This document shows, piece after piece, positions 50,655 to 64,000 of a DNA stretch of 64,000 nucleotides. Positions within the stretch are counted from its first letter, which is position 1; every line of letters begins with the position of its first letter. The stretch is from Drosophila pseudoobscura. Taxonomy: Eukaryota; Arthropoda; Insecta; Diptera; Drosophilidae. The notes under the pieces are model-generated. The model ran no database searches and was not told the origin of the DNA. It saw only the letters and a list, made by a program, of their open reading frames with translations. The stretch covers positions 3,844,001 to 3,908,000 of the forward strand of contig NC_046679.1 of assembly GCF_009870125.1 (NCBI RefSeq), read 5' to 3'. The position numbers were made by a program, and so were the translations under genes.

Positions 50655-50664
50655 CAGTGTGACC
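50655..50664 (-). promoter_or_regulatory. Motif-1 core promoter of the FERRY3 gene
   Basis: On the minus strand the sequence reads GTCCGCGGTCACACTGAC, containing the motif-1 core GGTCACACTG. ACGATAAG (DRE-like) and ACGGTATATTTT (motif 6) lie just upstream, and the start codon is about 95 bases downstream. The 13-base core CCGCGGTCACACT is the same as at the ankyrin and Hrb98DE promoters. Confidence 0.65.
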
Positions 50665-50679
50665 GCGGACTTATCGTTA

Positions 50680-51200
50680 AAATATACCGTCCGACCCTCA
50701 GAAATATACCAAAATATACCGTCCAATTTTAAAAATATACTGATTAACTCAAGCTCTATTATACATATTCCACGATTTTGATCTTCCATTGAATATTACT
50801 AGCTATATGGAACATTTAGACATGCCCACATAATTTTATCCAATTAAGGAGCCCATTTTCTAATTGACTGGTTTATTTTAAATACTCGCTTTTATTGCAC
50901 TTTGCGTAAAAACAGGTTTTAGCGATAATGGTCAAAGAAAAAAAAAAACGAGAGAGTAGTCGTTCCTATTGTTAAATTTTGATCTTCCGTTGAATATTAC
51001 CAGCTATATAGAACATTTAGCCATGCCCTCATATTTTTATCCGATTAGTGACCCAATTTTCTACTTAACTAGCCTATTCTAAATACTTGCTTTTATTGGA
51101 TTTCTATATAGCGTTGAAAATTAAATTTAATAGATTGATGAAATTGATAAAAATATACCATTATATACCGTCGGCAAAATAGCAAAATGTGCTGTTAGGC
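50680..51200 (-). repeat. Promoter-carrying dispersed repeat, copy 3
   Basis: Read on the minus strand this has the block order of copies 1 and 2: blocks ending in TTTATTGATTCA-type and CATATAGCTRGTAATATTC sequence, GGAATATGTATAATAGAGC, several GGTATATTT elements, then the motif-1 promoter. Two partial copies are present (50680-50945 and 50975-51200): TAGCTATATGGAACATTTAG occurs at 50798 and in near-identical form at 51002. The orientation relative to the downstream gene is the same as at the other two promoters. Confidence 0.65.
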
Positions 51201-51339
51201 GCAACATTGAGAAAGGCCATTTTTATTTAAATTCAAAAAGTGTATAATATTAAAACAAGTGCAAGTTGATTTTCAGTACTTCTTTATTATGGAAGGTAAA
51301 ATAATAAAACAAAAAAAATATTCAAATACGTACAAAATT

Positions 51340-51600
51340 AGTCATACTTTCAGCCACCTCGCGGGGAACGAACTTGTACAGCTTTTCTTCCTCCTGAGGC
51401 TGCGCGTTGAACGAACATTCCCAGAAGCCAATCTGAAAATTACAACTTTTGTGCTGTTTTGGAAGGAGGAGACTTACCCCATGGGCCGGATCCCGGATCC
51501 CCCATCATCGAACTGCAAACAAAGGGTGGAGATGGTCCGTGGCTGCTTAGTAGCGCGGGCGGCCGTCTTTTCAGCGCTTCGCATTACTTTTCAGCCAACT
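51340..51600 (-). other. Unexplained coding-like fragment with splice signals
   Basis: On the minus strand an ATG frame starting near 51584 reads MRSAEKTAARATKQPRTIST and continues to FDDGGSGIRPMG, where it meets G|GTAAGTC, a good donor. After about 40 bases, TTTTCAG precedes a frame reading IGFWECSFNAQPQEEEKLYK and FVPREVAESMTNF. Base composition is more coding-like than the AT-rich surroundings. I do not recognise either piece and the phase of the join is uncertain. It may be a small gene, a decayed gene, or part of the distal 3' region of Hrb98DE. Confidence 0.3.
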
Positions 51601-53933
51601 TGCAACAAAAATTACAATAATACATAGTTGTAAATGTCATGATGTTACAGGAAGGGTGGGAAGAGCGTGAAATTGTGATAAACGAACGAAATATTGAAAC
51701 CAGATTGAAATAGAGTGAATAGCAAGAAGAGTCGCAGTAAATGAAGTAGATGTGAAATGGCCCGCCCGACAACGAACGCTACGTTAAGAATTTGCTGGCT
51801 GCTTGCCTTTCTTCTCCTTCCTCGAATCTCTCGAAATCTCCTTCAATCCAACTTTCCAACTCTCAGACTTACACTTCTGCTCAGATAGATAGATCTCTGC
51901 TTCGCTCTGCTGTCGCGCTGCTGCTCTGCTACAACGTTTCAAATATATACACAAAAACTACAAAAAACTTTAGCTAAACATTATTTTTTTGTTTGTTTTT
52001 TTTTGGGTTTTTTCTTTTCGAATTTACATCATTCATTTGCTGTATATACTTATGTATTTTCGAATCTTGTATTTCGCTACATTAATGTGTAAAATTTCGT
52101 TAATTATAATTGCGCTGACCTCAGACGACAACTGCATACAGACTGATTTCTAAAAGGTAGATTACATTTAATTGTTGCTTGATTAAAACTAAACATTGGA
52201 GATAAGTTAGTTCCATGTCGTCACTTATGCGTACAAGAAAGCTAAGATATTCCTCCGAACGGTTACGGTTACGGTTAGGGTTACGATTAAGGTTGGGTTC
52301 GGTTCGGTTCAGCAGTTCGCTTGAAACTGAATGTGGTGTGTGGTACTCGTAAACGTACACGTGAATTAACGCTAAGGCGGAGTGCGGCAGGGGCAGCTGT
52401 GAAGGATGGATTGCCATTGCCGCCGCGCCGCAACGCACACTCTACTCGTTTAAGATTATGACAACTTAAGCCTAGTGAAAGTCGTAAAATGTAATACATA
52501 TTTTCATAAGTTTGTTTTGTGTGTGTTCTGCGCACTGATTATCAGAAATGTTTGGCGGCAGGCCACAGCACAGATTGCTACATACTCGAAATTGTACAAA
52601 TAATGAGGCCTCTCGGCTGCCGCCTTGAAGTTTTACATAGCTGATTGCATTTATGGGTAAGGTAAAGACGGTAAAGAGATGGTAAAAAATTGTGTAGATT
52701 GGATATACAAATGTTCGCTTGTACGCGCTTTTCATCTAATTTACAATGTTACTTATACTGGTTGTTGTTCTTGTTGTTGTTGTTGCATTGTTGCTACAAA
52801 TGGTTTGAATTTAAGTAAGTATATATTTCTATGGGGTATTGGATTGTTTAGATGCGTCTCATAGAAGGTAATCAATCAATCATCAAGTGCAATAAGCATT
52901 AGTGAATCGAAGCGAATCGAATCGAATCGAATCGAATCCTGGCCAGCTGCTGTGTACGTGTACTGCTGGTTGTTGTGTGTGTGCATGCTGTGTGTGTGCG
53001 ACTCGACTCGACTCGACTCTCTCTGAATAATGCCTTGTCTGATATTCAATCTGTGCCCTCTGTAATCAATCGATGCACACACACTGCTGCTCTGCTCTGT
53101 ACTTGTACTTGTACTGCTGCACTGATCTCACATTCTCATCTCATCTCATTCTTTTCTCTTTCTGAACTGCTCTTCTCCTGCTCTGCTCTCCTTTCCTCAG
53201 CCTCATCCTCATCCTCATCCACTTCTCTGCTCTGCACTGATCCTGATTACTCTCTTCTCTTCTCTGTCATGTTTTGGTATGGTTTGTGGTGCTCGGAAAA
53301 CTTCTTCATACTTCTTCATACTCATTGAATTGCGTATCGTTTACTTGACTGTGACTTTTGGGTTTATACTGAGCGACTTCTAATTTATCACCTATAAAAT
53401 GTCGATAAATGAGAAACGTTATTTAAAACAGGTTGTATACGAAGAGAATTCTTAATTGCTGGTTTTTGGTATTGGTAATGGTAATGGTATTGGTATTGGT
53501 TTTCTTTGCTAAATACGTTTACAAAATAAAATAAAAATAGTATACAAGTCTTAATTAATGTTCATATACATCGGCTGATTGCTTGGTTGGTGGTTTCGTT
53601 TCGTTTCGTTTTAGGAAAAACAAAATGTTGCTTGGTTTTCAGGTTTGCGTTTTCAGTCCCAAATTCTTTTACAAACTACCAAAGAAATGGCGATAATTTA
53701 AAAGGCCTACTCGCTATGTTGATAAAAACAAACAAAAGAACAGATACACGTTTGTAGAATCAAACGAAGGGTTAATGGATTGATTGGCCATGGATTGGAT
53801 AGTATTAGTTGTTGGTTGGTTGCTTGGTTGCTTGTTAATCGACCGACTTTTACTTCACTTTACTTTACTTTACTTTCGTAAGCCATAACTAAGTAAACAG
53901 ATAATGGTGTCTCACCTCGTCTGGTATTCTCCC
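51601..53933 (-). other. Putative long 3' region of Hrb98DE
   Basis: No coding sequence. Simple repeats include AATCG units at about 52908-52937, GACTC at about 53001-53018, GGTTAC/GGTTAG hexamers at about 52259-52285, and TTTAC and TGGTTGCT repeats at 53810-53875. A potential donor (GACGAG|GTGAGACA, minus strand, near 53922) just after the stop codon suggests an intron in the 3' untranslated region. The end of the transcript is not resolved. Confidence 0.35.
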
Positions 53934-57521
<3,588 letters not shown>

Positions 57522-57612
57522 TTCGACTATTTTTAACGTTTAAAATGCTCCACTTATATTTATTTACACGAAAAATTCACAGCTCACTCACACAGGCGTC
57601 GGCGTTGGAAAA

Positions 57613-57637
57613 AAGTGTGACCGCGGACTTATCGATA
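57613..57637 (-). promoter_or_regulatory. Hrb98DE: Hrb98DE promoter: DRE plus motif 1
   Basis: On the minus strand a perfect DRE (TATCGATA, 57630-57637) is followed by CCGCGGTCACACT with motif 1 (57613-57622). This is about 90 bases before the start codon and TATA-less, the classic composition of a constitutively active fly promoter. Motif-6-like ACGGTATATTT elements continue upstream in the repeat. Confidence 0.75.
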
Positions 57638-57639
57638 AC

Positions 57640-59425
57640 AGGAATATAACTAAATATACCGTCACATTCTAAAAATATACCGTAAATATACTGACCAACT
57701 CAAGTTTTATTACACATATTCCTCGTTTTTGATATTCCGTCGAATATTACTAGCTATATGAAGCATTTAGCCCTGCCCACATAATTTTATTAGATTGATG
57801 AATCAATTTTCTAATTTACTGGTGTATTCTGTATACTTGCTTTTATTGCATTTTGCGCAAAAAAAGGTTTAAACGAAAAAGTTCAAAAGTTGAAAAAATT
57901 AGTTATCAGTGTGACCGCGCATTTATCGTTAAAATATACCGTCCGACCATCAGAAATGTAACAAAATATACCGTCACATTCTAAAAATATACCGTAAATA
58001 TACTGGTATTTGAAAACGTGATGCGTGTATAGGCCTTTGTGCACCCTATTTCATTAATTTTATATGAAGATCTAACGTAATTTATTAAGACCTTTTCTCA
58101 AATTGATATGTTTTTGACTTATTCATGTGTATTACTAGTATCTTGTATAAATTTATGTCGATCCTGATACCTACTAAGCTTTGGAAGACAAACGTATTCA
58201 AAATTCTATAACATCCATTTCCCCCAGGGTATGTGTGCATGGAGCTAGCAGCATGTTTGTGTATGGAATGAGACTCATTGTTGCAATAGCGAAACTGCGG
58301 CGAATCGGGTATTGCCTATATTTCAAGCTATATAGCTTTGCCCACTTAGCATTATCCCATAGATGAATACATTTTCTACAAGATTGCATCTTTTAATTAC
58401 CTTAATGTATTTTATTTTGACTAAAATACGGTTTTCAAGTAAATGTTGCTGCAACTTTTGGAATGCGCAACATTTTTGTATGGAATGAGACTCATTGTTG
58501 CTAAAGCGAATTGGGGCGAAATGCGGCGAACTGCGGCGAATTCAAATTCCTCATATTCTTTGTTCCGTTGAATAATACTACCTATATGGAAGATTTAGCC
58601 ATGCCCACTTAATTTTGTACGATTGATGAATCAATTCTATACATGATTGGCTTATTCGAAATACTTGCATTTGTTGGATTTTTATATAACATTGAAAATT
58701 AAATTAATAGATGACAAAAATACCATTTAGCACTAAAAAACACCACATGGTAGCGCGGCGAAAACCAGTATTTCTACAGTATGACCCTCAGAACAGCACC
58801 AAAATATACGGTCTCATTTGAAAATTATACCGAGTGGTGCGCGCCAAATCTAATTTTTTTGAATGTGAGCGACAAGGATTTAAATGTTGTCAACCGGGCC
58901 TTTATCTATGCCCACATAATTTTATACGATTAATGAATCAATTTTCTACACAATTGGTTAGTTTTTAGTCCTTGCTTTTATTGTATTTTGACTAAAACAC
59001 GGTTTTCAAGTAAATGTTGCCGCAACATTGTGTATGGAATGGGACTCATTGTTGCTAAAGCGAAACTGCGGCGAACTGCGGCGAATTCAAATTCCTCATA
59101 TTCTTTGTTCCGTTGAATAATACTATCTATATGGAAGATTTAGCCATGCCCACTTAATTTTGTACGATTGATGAATCAATTCTATACATGATTGGCCTAT
59201 TCGAAATACTTGCATTTATTGGATTTTTGTATAACATTGAAAATTAAATTTCAAATTGACAAAAATACCATTTAGCACTAAAAAACACCACATGGGATCG
59301 CGGCGAAAACCAGTTTTTACAATATGACCCTCAGAACAGCACCGAAATATACCGTAAATATACTGACGAATTCAAGTTCTATTTTACATATTCCTCGTTA
59401 TTGATGTTCCGTGGAATATTACCTC
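57640..59425 (-). repeat. Cluster of promoter-carrying dispersed repeats, copies 4-7
   Basis: Four partial copies in one orientation lie at about 57640-57910, 57911-58420, 58421-58870 and 58980-59425. The copy at 57.9-58.4 kb is the inverse of 9.5-9.81 kb, including the tail with GTGATGCGTGTATAGGC. The last two form a tandem duplication with a period of about 565 bases (GGTTTTCAAGTAAATGTTGC at 58429 and again near 58998; CATTTAGCACTAAAAAACAC twice). CTGAGGGTCATA-type and GGTATATTTT motifs recur, and a second motif-1 core (GCGCGGTCACACTG, minus strand) lies near 57910. No open frame of a transposase is present. Confidence 0.7.
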
Positions 59426-60459
59426 TGCCCCCATACCCGGCTGGCGGAGACAAAGTTAAGGATGAAAGCTTATAGAAGTTTCTGTACCTCATGTAAATTA
59501 AAACATGGCGTGGCCTTGACTATACAGAAATCGAAATGCGCGCCAAATAATCGATTAGCTGTTTGTGAGTGGTAACTCTGGCAGCTTACCAAACAAAGTC
59601 GACAGGTGTCGCCTTATTACCACATCCGTTACGTTTGAATATCAATTTGAATCAAGCCTGAATGGCGGTATACCATCCAATACCATCCAAGGGCCAATTA
59701 TAGCCAAACAACATTCTGAATCGCTCCAGCTCCTGAACATGATCATCTCGTTCCCGATAAATGCAATCTAAGTCGGATGACTATACAACCGTAATACGTG
59801 CTTTTATCTCCTCCATTCCTTCCCCTGGCCTTAGAGCTAGCGACTTTTGAACTTTTTTTCTATGTTTGGTTTTAATTGAGACTAGGAATTTTAATAGTGG
59901 ACTTTGTCTAATTTTCTGCTTAACGACGCTGCTTGATTCTTAGGCATTTCCAGATGGCCAAGCAAATTTGTTGTGAGTCTACAGTTTTGGTTGAGCTGAG
60001 TGATGTTTTCCGCATGAATGTTGGCAACCTACTGAAAAATATAGAAAATAATATTCAAAGGGATCGGATAATCATAGACACAGAGTACATTGGGGTAGAA
60101 AATTGATCTACGATTATCTGGGAGGATTAATATTTCGTAGTACTGAAATACACTAGAATGGCACATCCATTCTTCATAAAGCAGCTCTGTTAGGTGTATA
60201 TAGTCATCAGATTTAAATTATAATTGTTCAAAACCCACAAGCAGCATAAGAACTTCGTTGGAAATACCTTCAAAATAGATAATTTTCTTATCTTCGCAGT
60301 AGGCTGTGTCTATAGTTTTCCGAAAACTTTACATCGTACATTCGTAGGGAACACACGACCAACAAAAAACTGAAGCTAAAAACCAATACACATACATATT
60401 GTATTGTTGCAAACAAAATTTACTTTTTGTATTCTTGATTTCGTATATTTTGTTAAAGA
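59426..60459. other. Intergenic, no gene seen
   Basis: Unique AT-rich sequence upstream of the HMG-box gene. A 68-codon frame at 59565 shows no domain. No TATA box or motif 1 is obvious close to 60460. Confidence 0.35.
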
Positions 60460-60804
60460 ATGGAGAGGTCTCGATGTCCCAAACGACCAGTGAACGCATA
60501 CATAATGTGGATGAACAGTTCAGGCCGTAGCAACATCAAGAACCAACATCCCAAATACAGCTTCAAGCAAGTGGCCAGAAAATCAAGTAGTCTATGGAAG
60601 AAGATGTGCGAGTACGACAAGTCTTTGTGGCATGTATATGCGTCCGTGGCTATGATCCAATATAAAGAAAGGATGAGCGTTTGGCAATCACAACAGCGCC
60701 CGAAACCAGAAGATCTGATGTCTCCCACACAGTCTCCACAGTCTCAAGTTTATCGTCGTCGATCTCTGCGTTTGGCCAATAGACTGAACAATTGTCACTC
60801 GTAA
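60460..60804 (+). CDS. Small HMG-box protein, testis MST-HMG type
   Basis: An intronless frame of 114 residues. Residues 6-65 form an HMG-box-like domain starting CPKRPVNAYIMWMNSSGR, with the conserved Pro, the aromatic W in MW-N, KYSFKQVARKSSSLWKKM and a final helix with YASVAMIQYKERM. The tail has PSP/SPTQSPQSQ repeats and a basic end RRRSLRLANRLNN. The shortened, divergent box resembles the MST-HMG box of fly protamine-like and tHMG proteins, which act in sperm chromatin. It probably binds DNA in the nucleus, perhaps only in the male germline. ERSRCPKRPVNAYI at the very start leaves almost no leader peptide. I cannot name an orthologue. Confidence 0.75.
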   Translation: MERSRCPKRPVNAYIMWMNSSGRSNIKNQHPKYSFKQVARKSSSLWKKMCEYDKSLWHVYASVAMIQYKERMSVWQSQQRPKPEDLMSPTQSPQSQVYRRRSLRLANRLNNCHS

Positions 60805-61201
60805 AGAAGTTACATAAATGTTTTGGATGTTATTTAGAGTTCCTGGCAGTCTTACCAGATGATTAAATTTTAATAGTTTCAAAAAATACAAATGAGAAAC
60901 GATTTCAAAAGGGTACTCTCAACTGAGTTCTAGCACTAACCAACAGCAAAGGGACTTTCTGGGACTATTTAAATTTTTTAATGTCAAATTCAAAATGAAT
61001 AATTAATTTGATCGTTTAATTCATTCAAAGCCGAATCTAAAGGTAAAGTTAATTACAGTAACTATTTGGTTGACTTACAATTTCTAATAGTGTTTGTGCT
61101 TTGGCTAATACTAAAGAAAGTTTCGTATGAACTATTTACAATACCATAAATAACTACGCTAGTAATTTGAACTAATCTAAATGTATCACGTATTTGCGAG
61201 C
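60805..61201. other. Convergent intergenic spacer
   Basis: Short AT-rich region between the HMG-box gene and the SLC26 gene, containing their 3' untranslated regions. No other feature is seen. Confidence 0.4.
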
Positions 61202-63384
61202 TCAGGCCGTCTCCGAGCGCTTCTGTGTGTAGTTTCGCTCCTTGAGCAGATCGTCCAGTTGCTGCTCCTGGTAATAGACAACGAACTGTGCCGCGGACAC
61301 TTGCTCGAAGATGGCGCAAATGCTCGGCTTCAGGTTGTAGAAGAAGAGCAGCTGTCCCCGCTGATTGAAGTCGCTGATCAGGGAGTCGATGACAGTCGCT
61401 GTGGTAAAGTCGGCCCCATAGACATGCGAGGCATCGATGACGACGGGCACATTCTGCCGCATGGACTGTTTGTTGACCAGATTCCTGACATAGTCCACGG
61501 ACGGAAAGATCAGGCATCGATCCGGCGTGATCATCATGTAGTCCATGCCCGATTGAGTGGTCAGCAGCTCTGTGGAGAGTTTAGGACGCGCCGCATGATA
61601 CAGTATGAAGATGACGTTCAGGCCGACGCCGATGAGAATGCCCCATTCCAGTGGCAGCACCAGACAGGCAACGAAAGTGCCCACACCGGGCACCAGATCG
61701 CTTTCTGCAAAAATTTCCATGTTACATTAGACGTTTAATCTTCTTTAATCTTCACATGTACTTACTCTTCGATCGCCACATGGGCTTGACCACCTTGACT
61801 TCGATCATGAACACCACTGCCGCTATGATGATGGCAGCTAGTGTGGGACGCGGTATGAAGTAAAAGTACGGAGTGAGGAAGAGCAGAGCAATCATAACCA
61901 GACCGCCAGAATATATATTGCTGAGTGGGGTGCGGACGCCGCTGGCATTGTTGACAGCCCCACGACTCAGAGCTCCGGTTCCCGGGAATCCCTGCACAAA
62001 GGAGTTGAAGATGTTGGCCGTACCTATGGCAATCAGCTCCTGGGAAGCGTCCACCGACTTGCCATTGGCTGAAAGAGTTTGCATTAAAAAAGATCCCAGG
62101 ACCTTAGAAAGTGCGGATCACTTACCGAAGGCCTTGCAGATGGCAATGTTCTCCATCAGCGAGATCAGAGGGATCACTATCAGGCCGGAGCCCATGCTGT
62201 GTACCATCTCCACGAAGTTCTCGGCAGCGCCATGGCTTGTCTCGTTGGCACTCAGCGAGGTGGGAGGCCACTGTACGCTGGGCAGGCCGGGCGGAATGTC
62301 GCCGACCACCCGGAATGGAGCACCGTGCTCCTCACTGTGCAGAAGGTAGCCCATCAGGCAGCAGACTACCACCAGAATGGCATTGCGCGCTGTGCCCACA
62401 ATCCAGAGTACTTTGTTCACAACCCTCTGTAAGGAGGAGCACTGCTCCTCATCGTCGGGTCCGATGCGGCAGGAGGAGAGGGAGCGCATCAGGAGCAGGA
62501 CCACAATGCAGGTGAGTCCCAAAACTGTGTCGCCGGCTCGTGTGTGCTCGATGTTGTGGAAGACCTGCGTCCAGATCTCCACGAACGTGTTGCCCTTGGC
62601 GGTGATGCCCAGCACACTTTGGATCTGGGAGGTGAGAATGATGAGGGAGACGGCGGAGGTGAAGCCGGACGAGACCGGCCCCGAGACGAAGTCAATGAGG
62701 AACCCCAGCCCAAAGAGTCCCATCAGCAGCTCCACAATCCCCGACAGCAGACACAGCAGCACCGACTTTTGCCACGATCCCTGGGCCACTTGGAAAGTCA
62801 GCAGTGCTACAATGGCCGAGGGACCCATTGGCACATCCTTACAGCTGCCCAGAAATATGTACACAAAGCATCCCAAGAAGGAGGCATACAGACCGTACTA
62901 AGAAGGCAAATAAACAGGGATTAGATCATTCTTAAAAGAAGTTCCGACAAAGATTACTCACGGCTACTGGGAGTCCTGCTATTCCCGCATAGGCCAGTGC
63001 CTGGGGAATCACCGTCAGACCCACGGTTATGCCCGCCACCAGATCTCCGACTGCATCCTGGCTGCTGTAACGCGGCAGCCACCCAAGAATGGGCAGTTTT
63101 TTGTGCAGGGTCTTGCGGTTGAAGGTCCTTCTGCTGCACTCCTGCAGCCAGCTCTTGGTGCACTCCACCGTACTCCGCGAGGGCTTCACCTTCTTGCCGT
63201 CCTCGGTCACTGAAGGGTCAAACAGAGAGAGAGAGAGAGAGAGAGAGAGCAGAGGTTAACGAGAGGTCTTTCTAGCCGGAATTTGCAAGCCATGGCGAAA
63301 AAAAACCAACAATGAAATCGTACTTGTTGCATATTTTTGTTATTTTCTGGCAAGTCGTTGGCTTCACTTACGACTGTGATTCAT
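61202..63384 (-). CDS. SLC26A11-like sulfate/anion transporter
   Basis: Five coding exons: a 13-base start exon (63384-63372, MNHS), about 63209-62962, 62897-62126, 62068-61766 and 61704-61202, giving 612 residues. The tiny first exon is inferred because ATG-AAT-CAC-AGT-C joins in frame at GTAAGTG to the acceptor before TGACCGAGG. The SLC26 signature LVAGITVGLTVIPQALAYAG is followed by GLPVAYGLYASFLGC and CKDVPMGPSAIVALLT. About 12-14 membrane segments span residues 50-460. A C-terminal STAS domain (about 490-590) includes VVIDASHVYGADFTTATVI. The close match to the short SLC26A11 subgroup, rather than prestin-like long members, suggests sodium-independent sulfate or chloride exchange in an epithelial or endomembrane setting. 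Length and domain order are complete. Flies have several paralogues, so no symbol is given. Confidence 0.9.
63223..63249. repeat. AG dinucleotide microsatellite
   Basis: A run of GA repeats sits in the first intron of the SLC26 gene, about 15 bases upstream of its acceptor. On the transcript strand it gives a long CT tract that can serve as polypyrimidine tract. Confidence 0.8.
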
Positions 63385-64000
63385 AATCACGTACTACAGA
63401 GCACCTTTTACTATCTGCCCCACTCTACATAGTATATCTCATCTGTTCATTCCCATTTATTATTTAATTGTATTTTTTTTTTGTTTTTTTTTTCTATAGT
63501 TCTCCATGATCTCCGAGAATTTCATTGTCAAGGTCTCTGGGCGGCATTTATCGGGTGAGAAAACGTGGAAAACAATTGGATGTAACAAACGGCACGTTTC
63601 GTATGTCTAAGGCAAAAAAAAAATTGCATTTCCCTGGGAAAAAATTCCTTTCATTGGAATTTAGAATTTTAATAGCTGCCCGATAAGGAACTAATCACAA
63701 CATCTTTAGCTAATGGTTCCAATTTTATTTTTTATTAAATAATTTGCATAACAATTTGTTTTTATTTTTTTGTAATCACAGAAAATTATTGTAAATTTGA
63801 TAGGTTTTTTAAAAAACCTTTACAACAATTTAAATGACCAAAATTGTTCAATTACTTTAATTTGTTTTCACAGTAAATCACTAGTCAATGAATGAAAACC
63901 TCTCGAATCACTCTAATAATTCTGTACAATTTCGTGTACAAAATCTCATAGATTATTAATCAATTTATATAAATTACAGAACCAATCATCCACAATTTCC
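63385..64000. other. 5' flank of the SLC26 gene
   Basis: AT-rich sequence with poly-T tracts near 63472-63493. It presumably contains the leader and promoter of the transporter. No gene or recognised promoter motif is seen to the end of the window. Confidence 0.35.

Noticed and set aside
59565-59771. A 68-codon plus-strand frame upstream of the HMG-box gene
   Set aside because: No domain, no promoter, no splice signals; its length is expected by chance.
61202-63384. Calling the SLC26 gene Prestin
   Set aside because: The N-terminal half and the short length resemble SLC26A11 more than the SLC26A5-like member, and the fly has several paralogues.

Overview
The window is nuclear DNA of a fly of the genus Drosophila. 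It has short introns with GTRAGT/AG borders, fly core-promoter motifs (TATA; Ohler motifs 1 and 6; DRE), and an hnRNP A1-type gene that I recognise as Hrb98DE. In D. melanogaster that gene lies at 98DE on the right arm of chromosome 3 (Muller element E), so this is probably the matching segment of another Drosophila species. I favour a species outside the melanogaster subgroup, possibly the obscura group, but this is only an impression.

Layout. 0-5.1 kb: a secreted DNA/RNA non-specific endonuclease gene (+), followed by two broken relatives of it. 5.9-8.0 kb: a membrane-anchored DUF229 (sulfatase-like) gene (-). 9.2-10.1 kb: copies of a dispersed repeat that runs into a motif-1 promoter. 10.1-47.3 kb: a very long gene (+) for a 2,106-residue P-loop NTPase with 17 ankyrin repeats (ANKRD50-like). 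It has two alternative non-coding first exons (about 10.1 and 17.9 kb) and an acceptor at 40.49 kb. Its huge first intron holds a Tc1-like transposon with an intact transposase, a mariner relic, a foldback element, a decayed minus-strand coding region and a 2.6-kb minisatellite of 39-bp units. 48.8-50.6 kb: the fly homologue of C12orf4 (FERRY complex subunit 3; -), convergent with the ankyrin gene. 53.9-57.5 kb: Hrb98DE (-), whose large intron carries an alternating tandem cluster of two H/ACA snoRNA families (five plus four copies) and whose last intron carries a diverged relative. 57.6-59.4 kb: more copies of the promoter-carrying repeat. 60.5 kb: a small intronless HMG-box gene (+). 61.2-63.4 kb: an SLC26A11-like anion transporter (-).

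The genes form no single pathway. Three linked points stand out. The promoters of the ankyrin, FERRY3 and Hrb98DE genes share an extended motif-1 core and are each preceded, in the same orientation, by copies of one repeat family. Hrb98DE is a snoRNA host gene with a recently amplified cluster. The convergent ankyrin/FERRY3 pair both have human relatives that act on endosomes.

Exon borders were read by eye from splice signals, reading-frame closure and family resemblance; no alignment or folding program was run.
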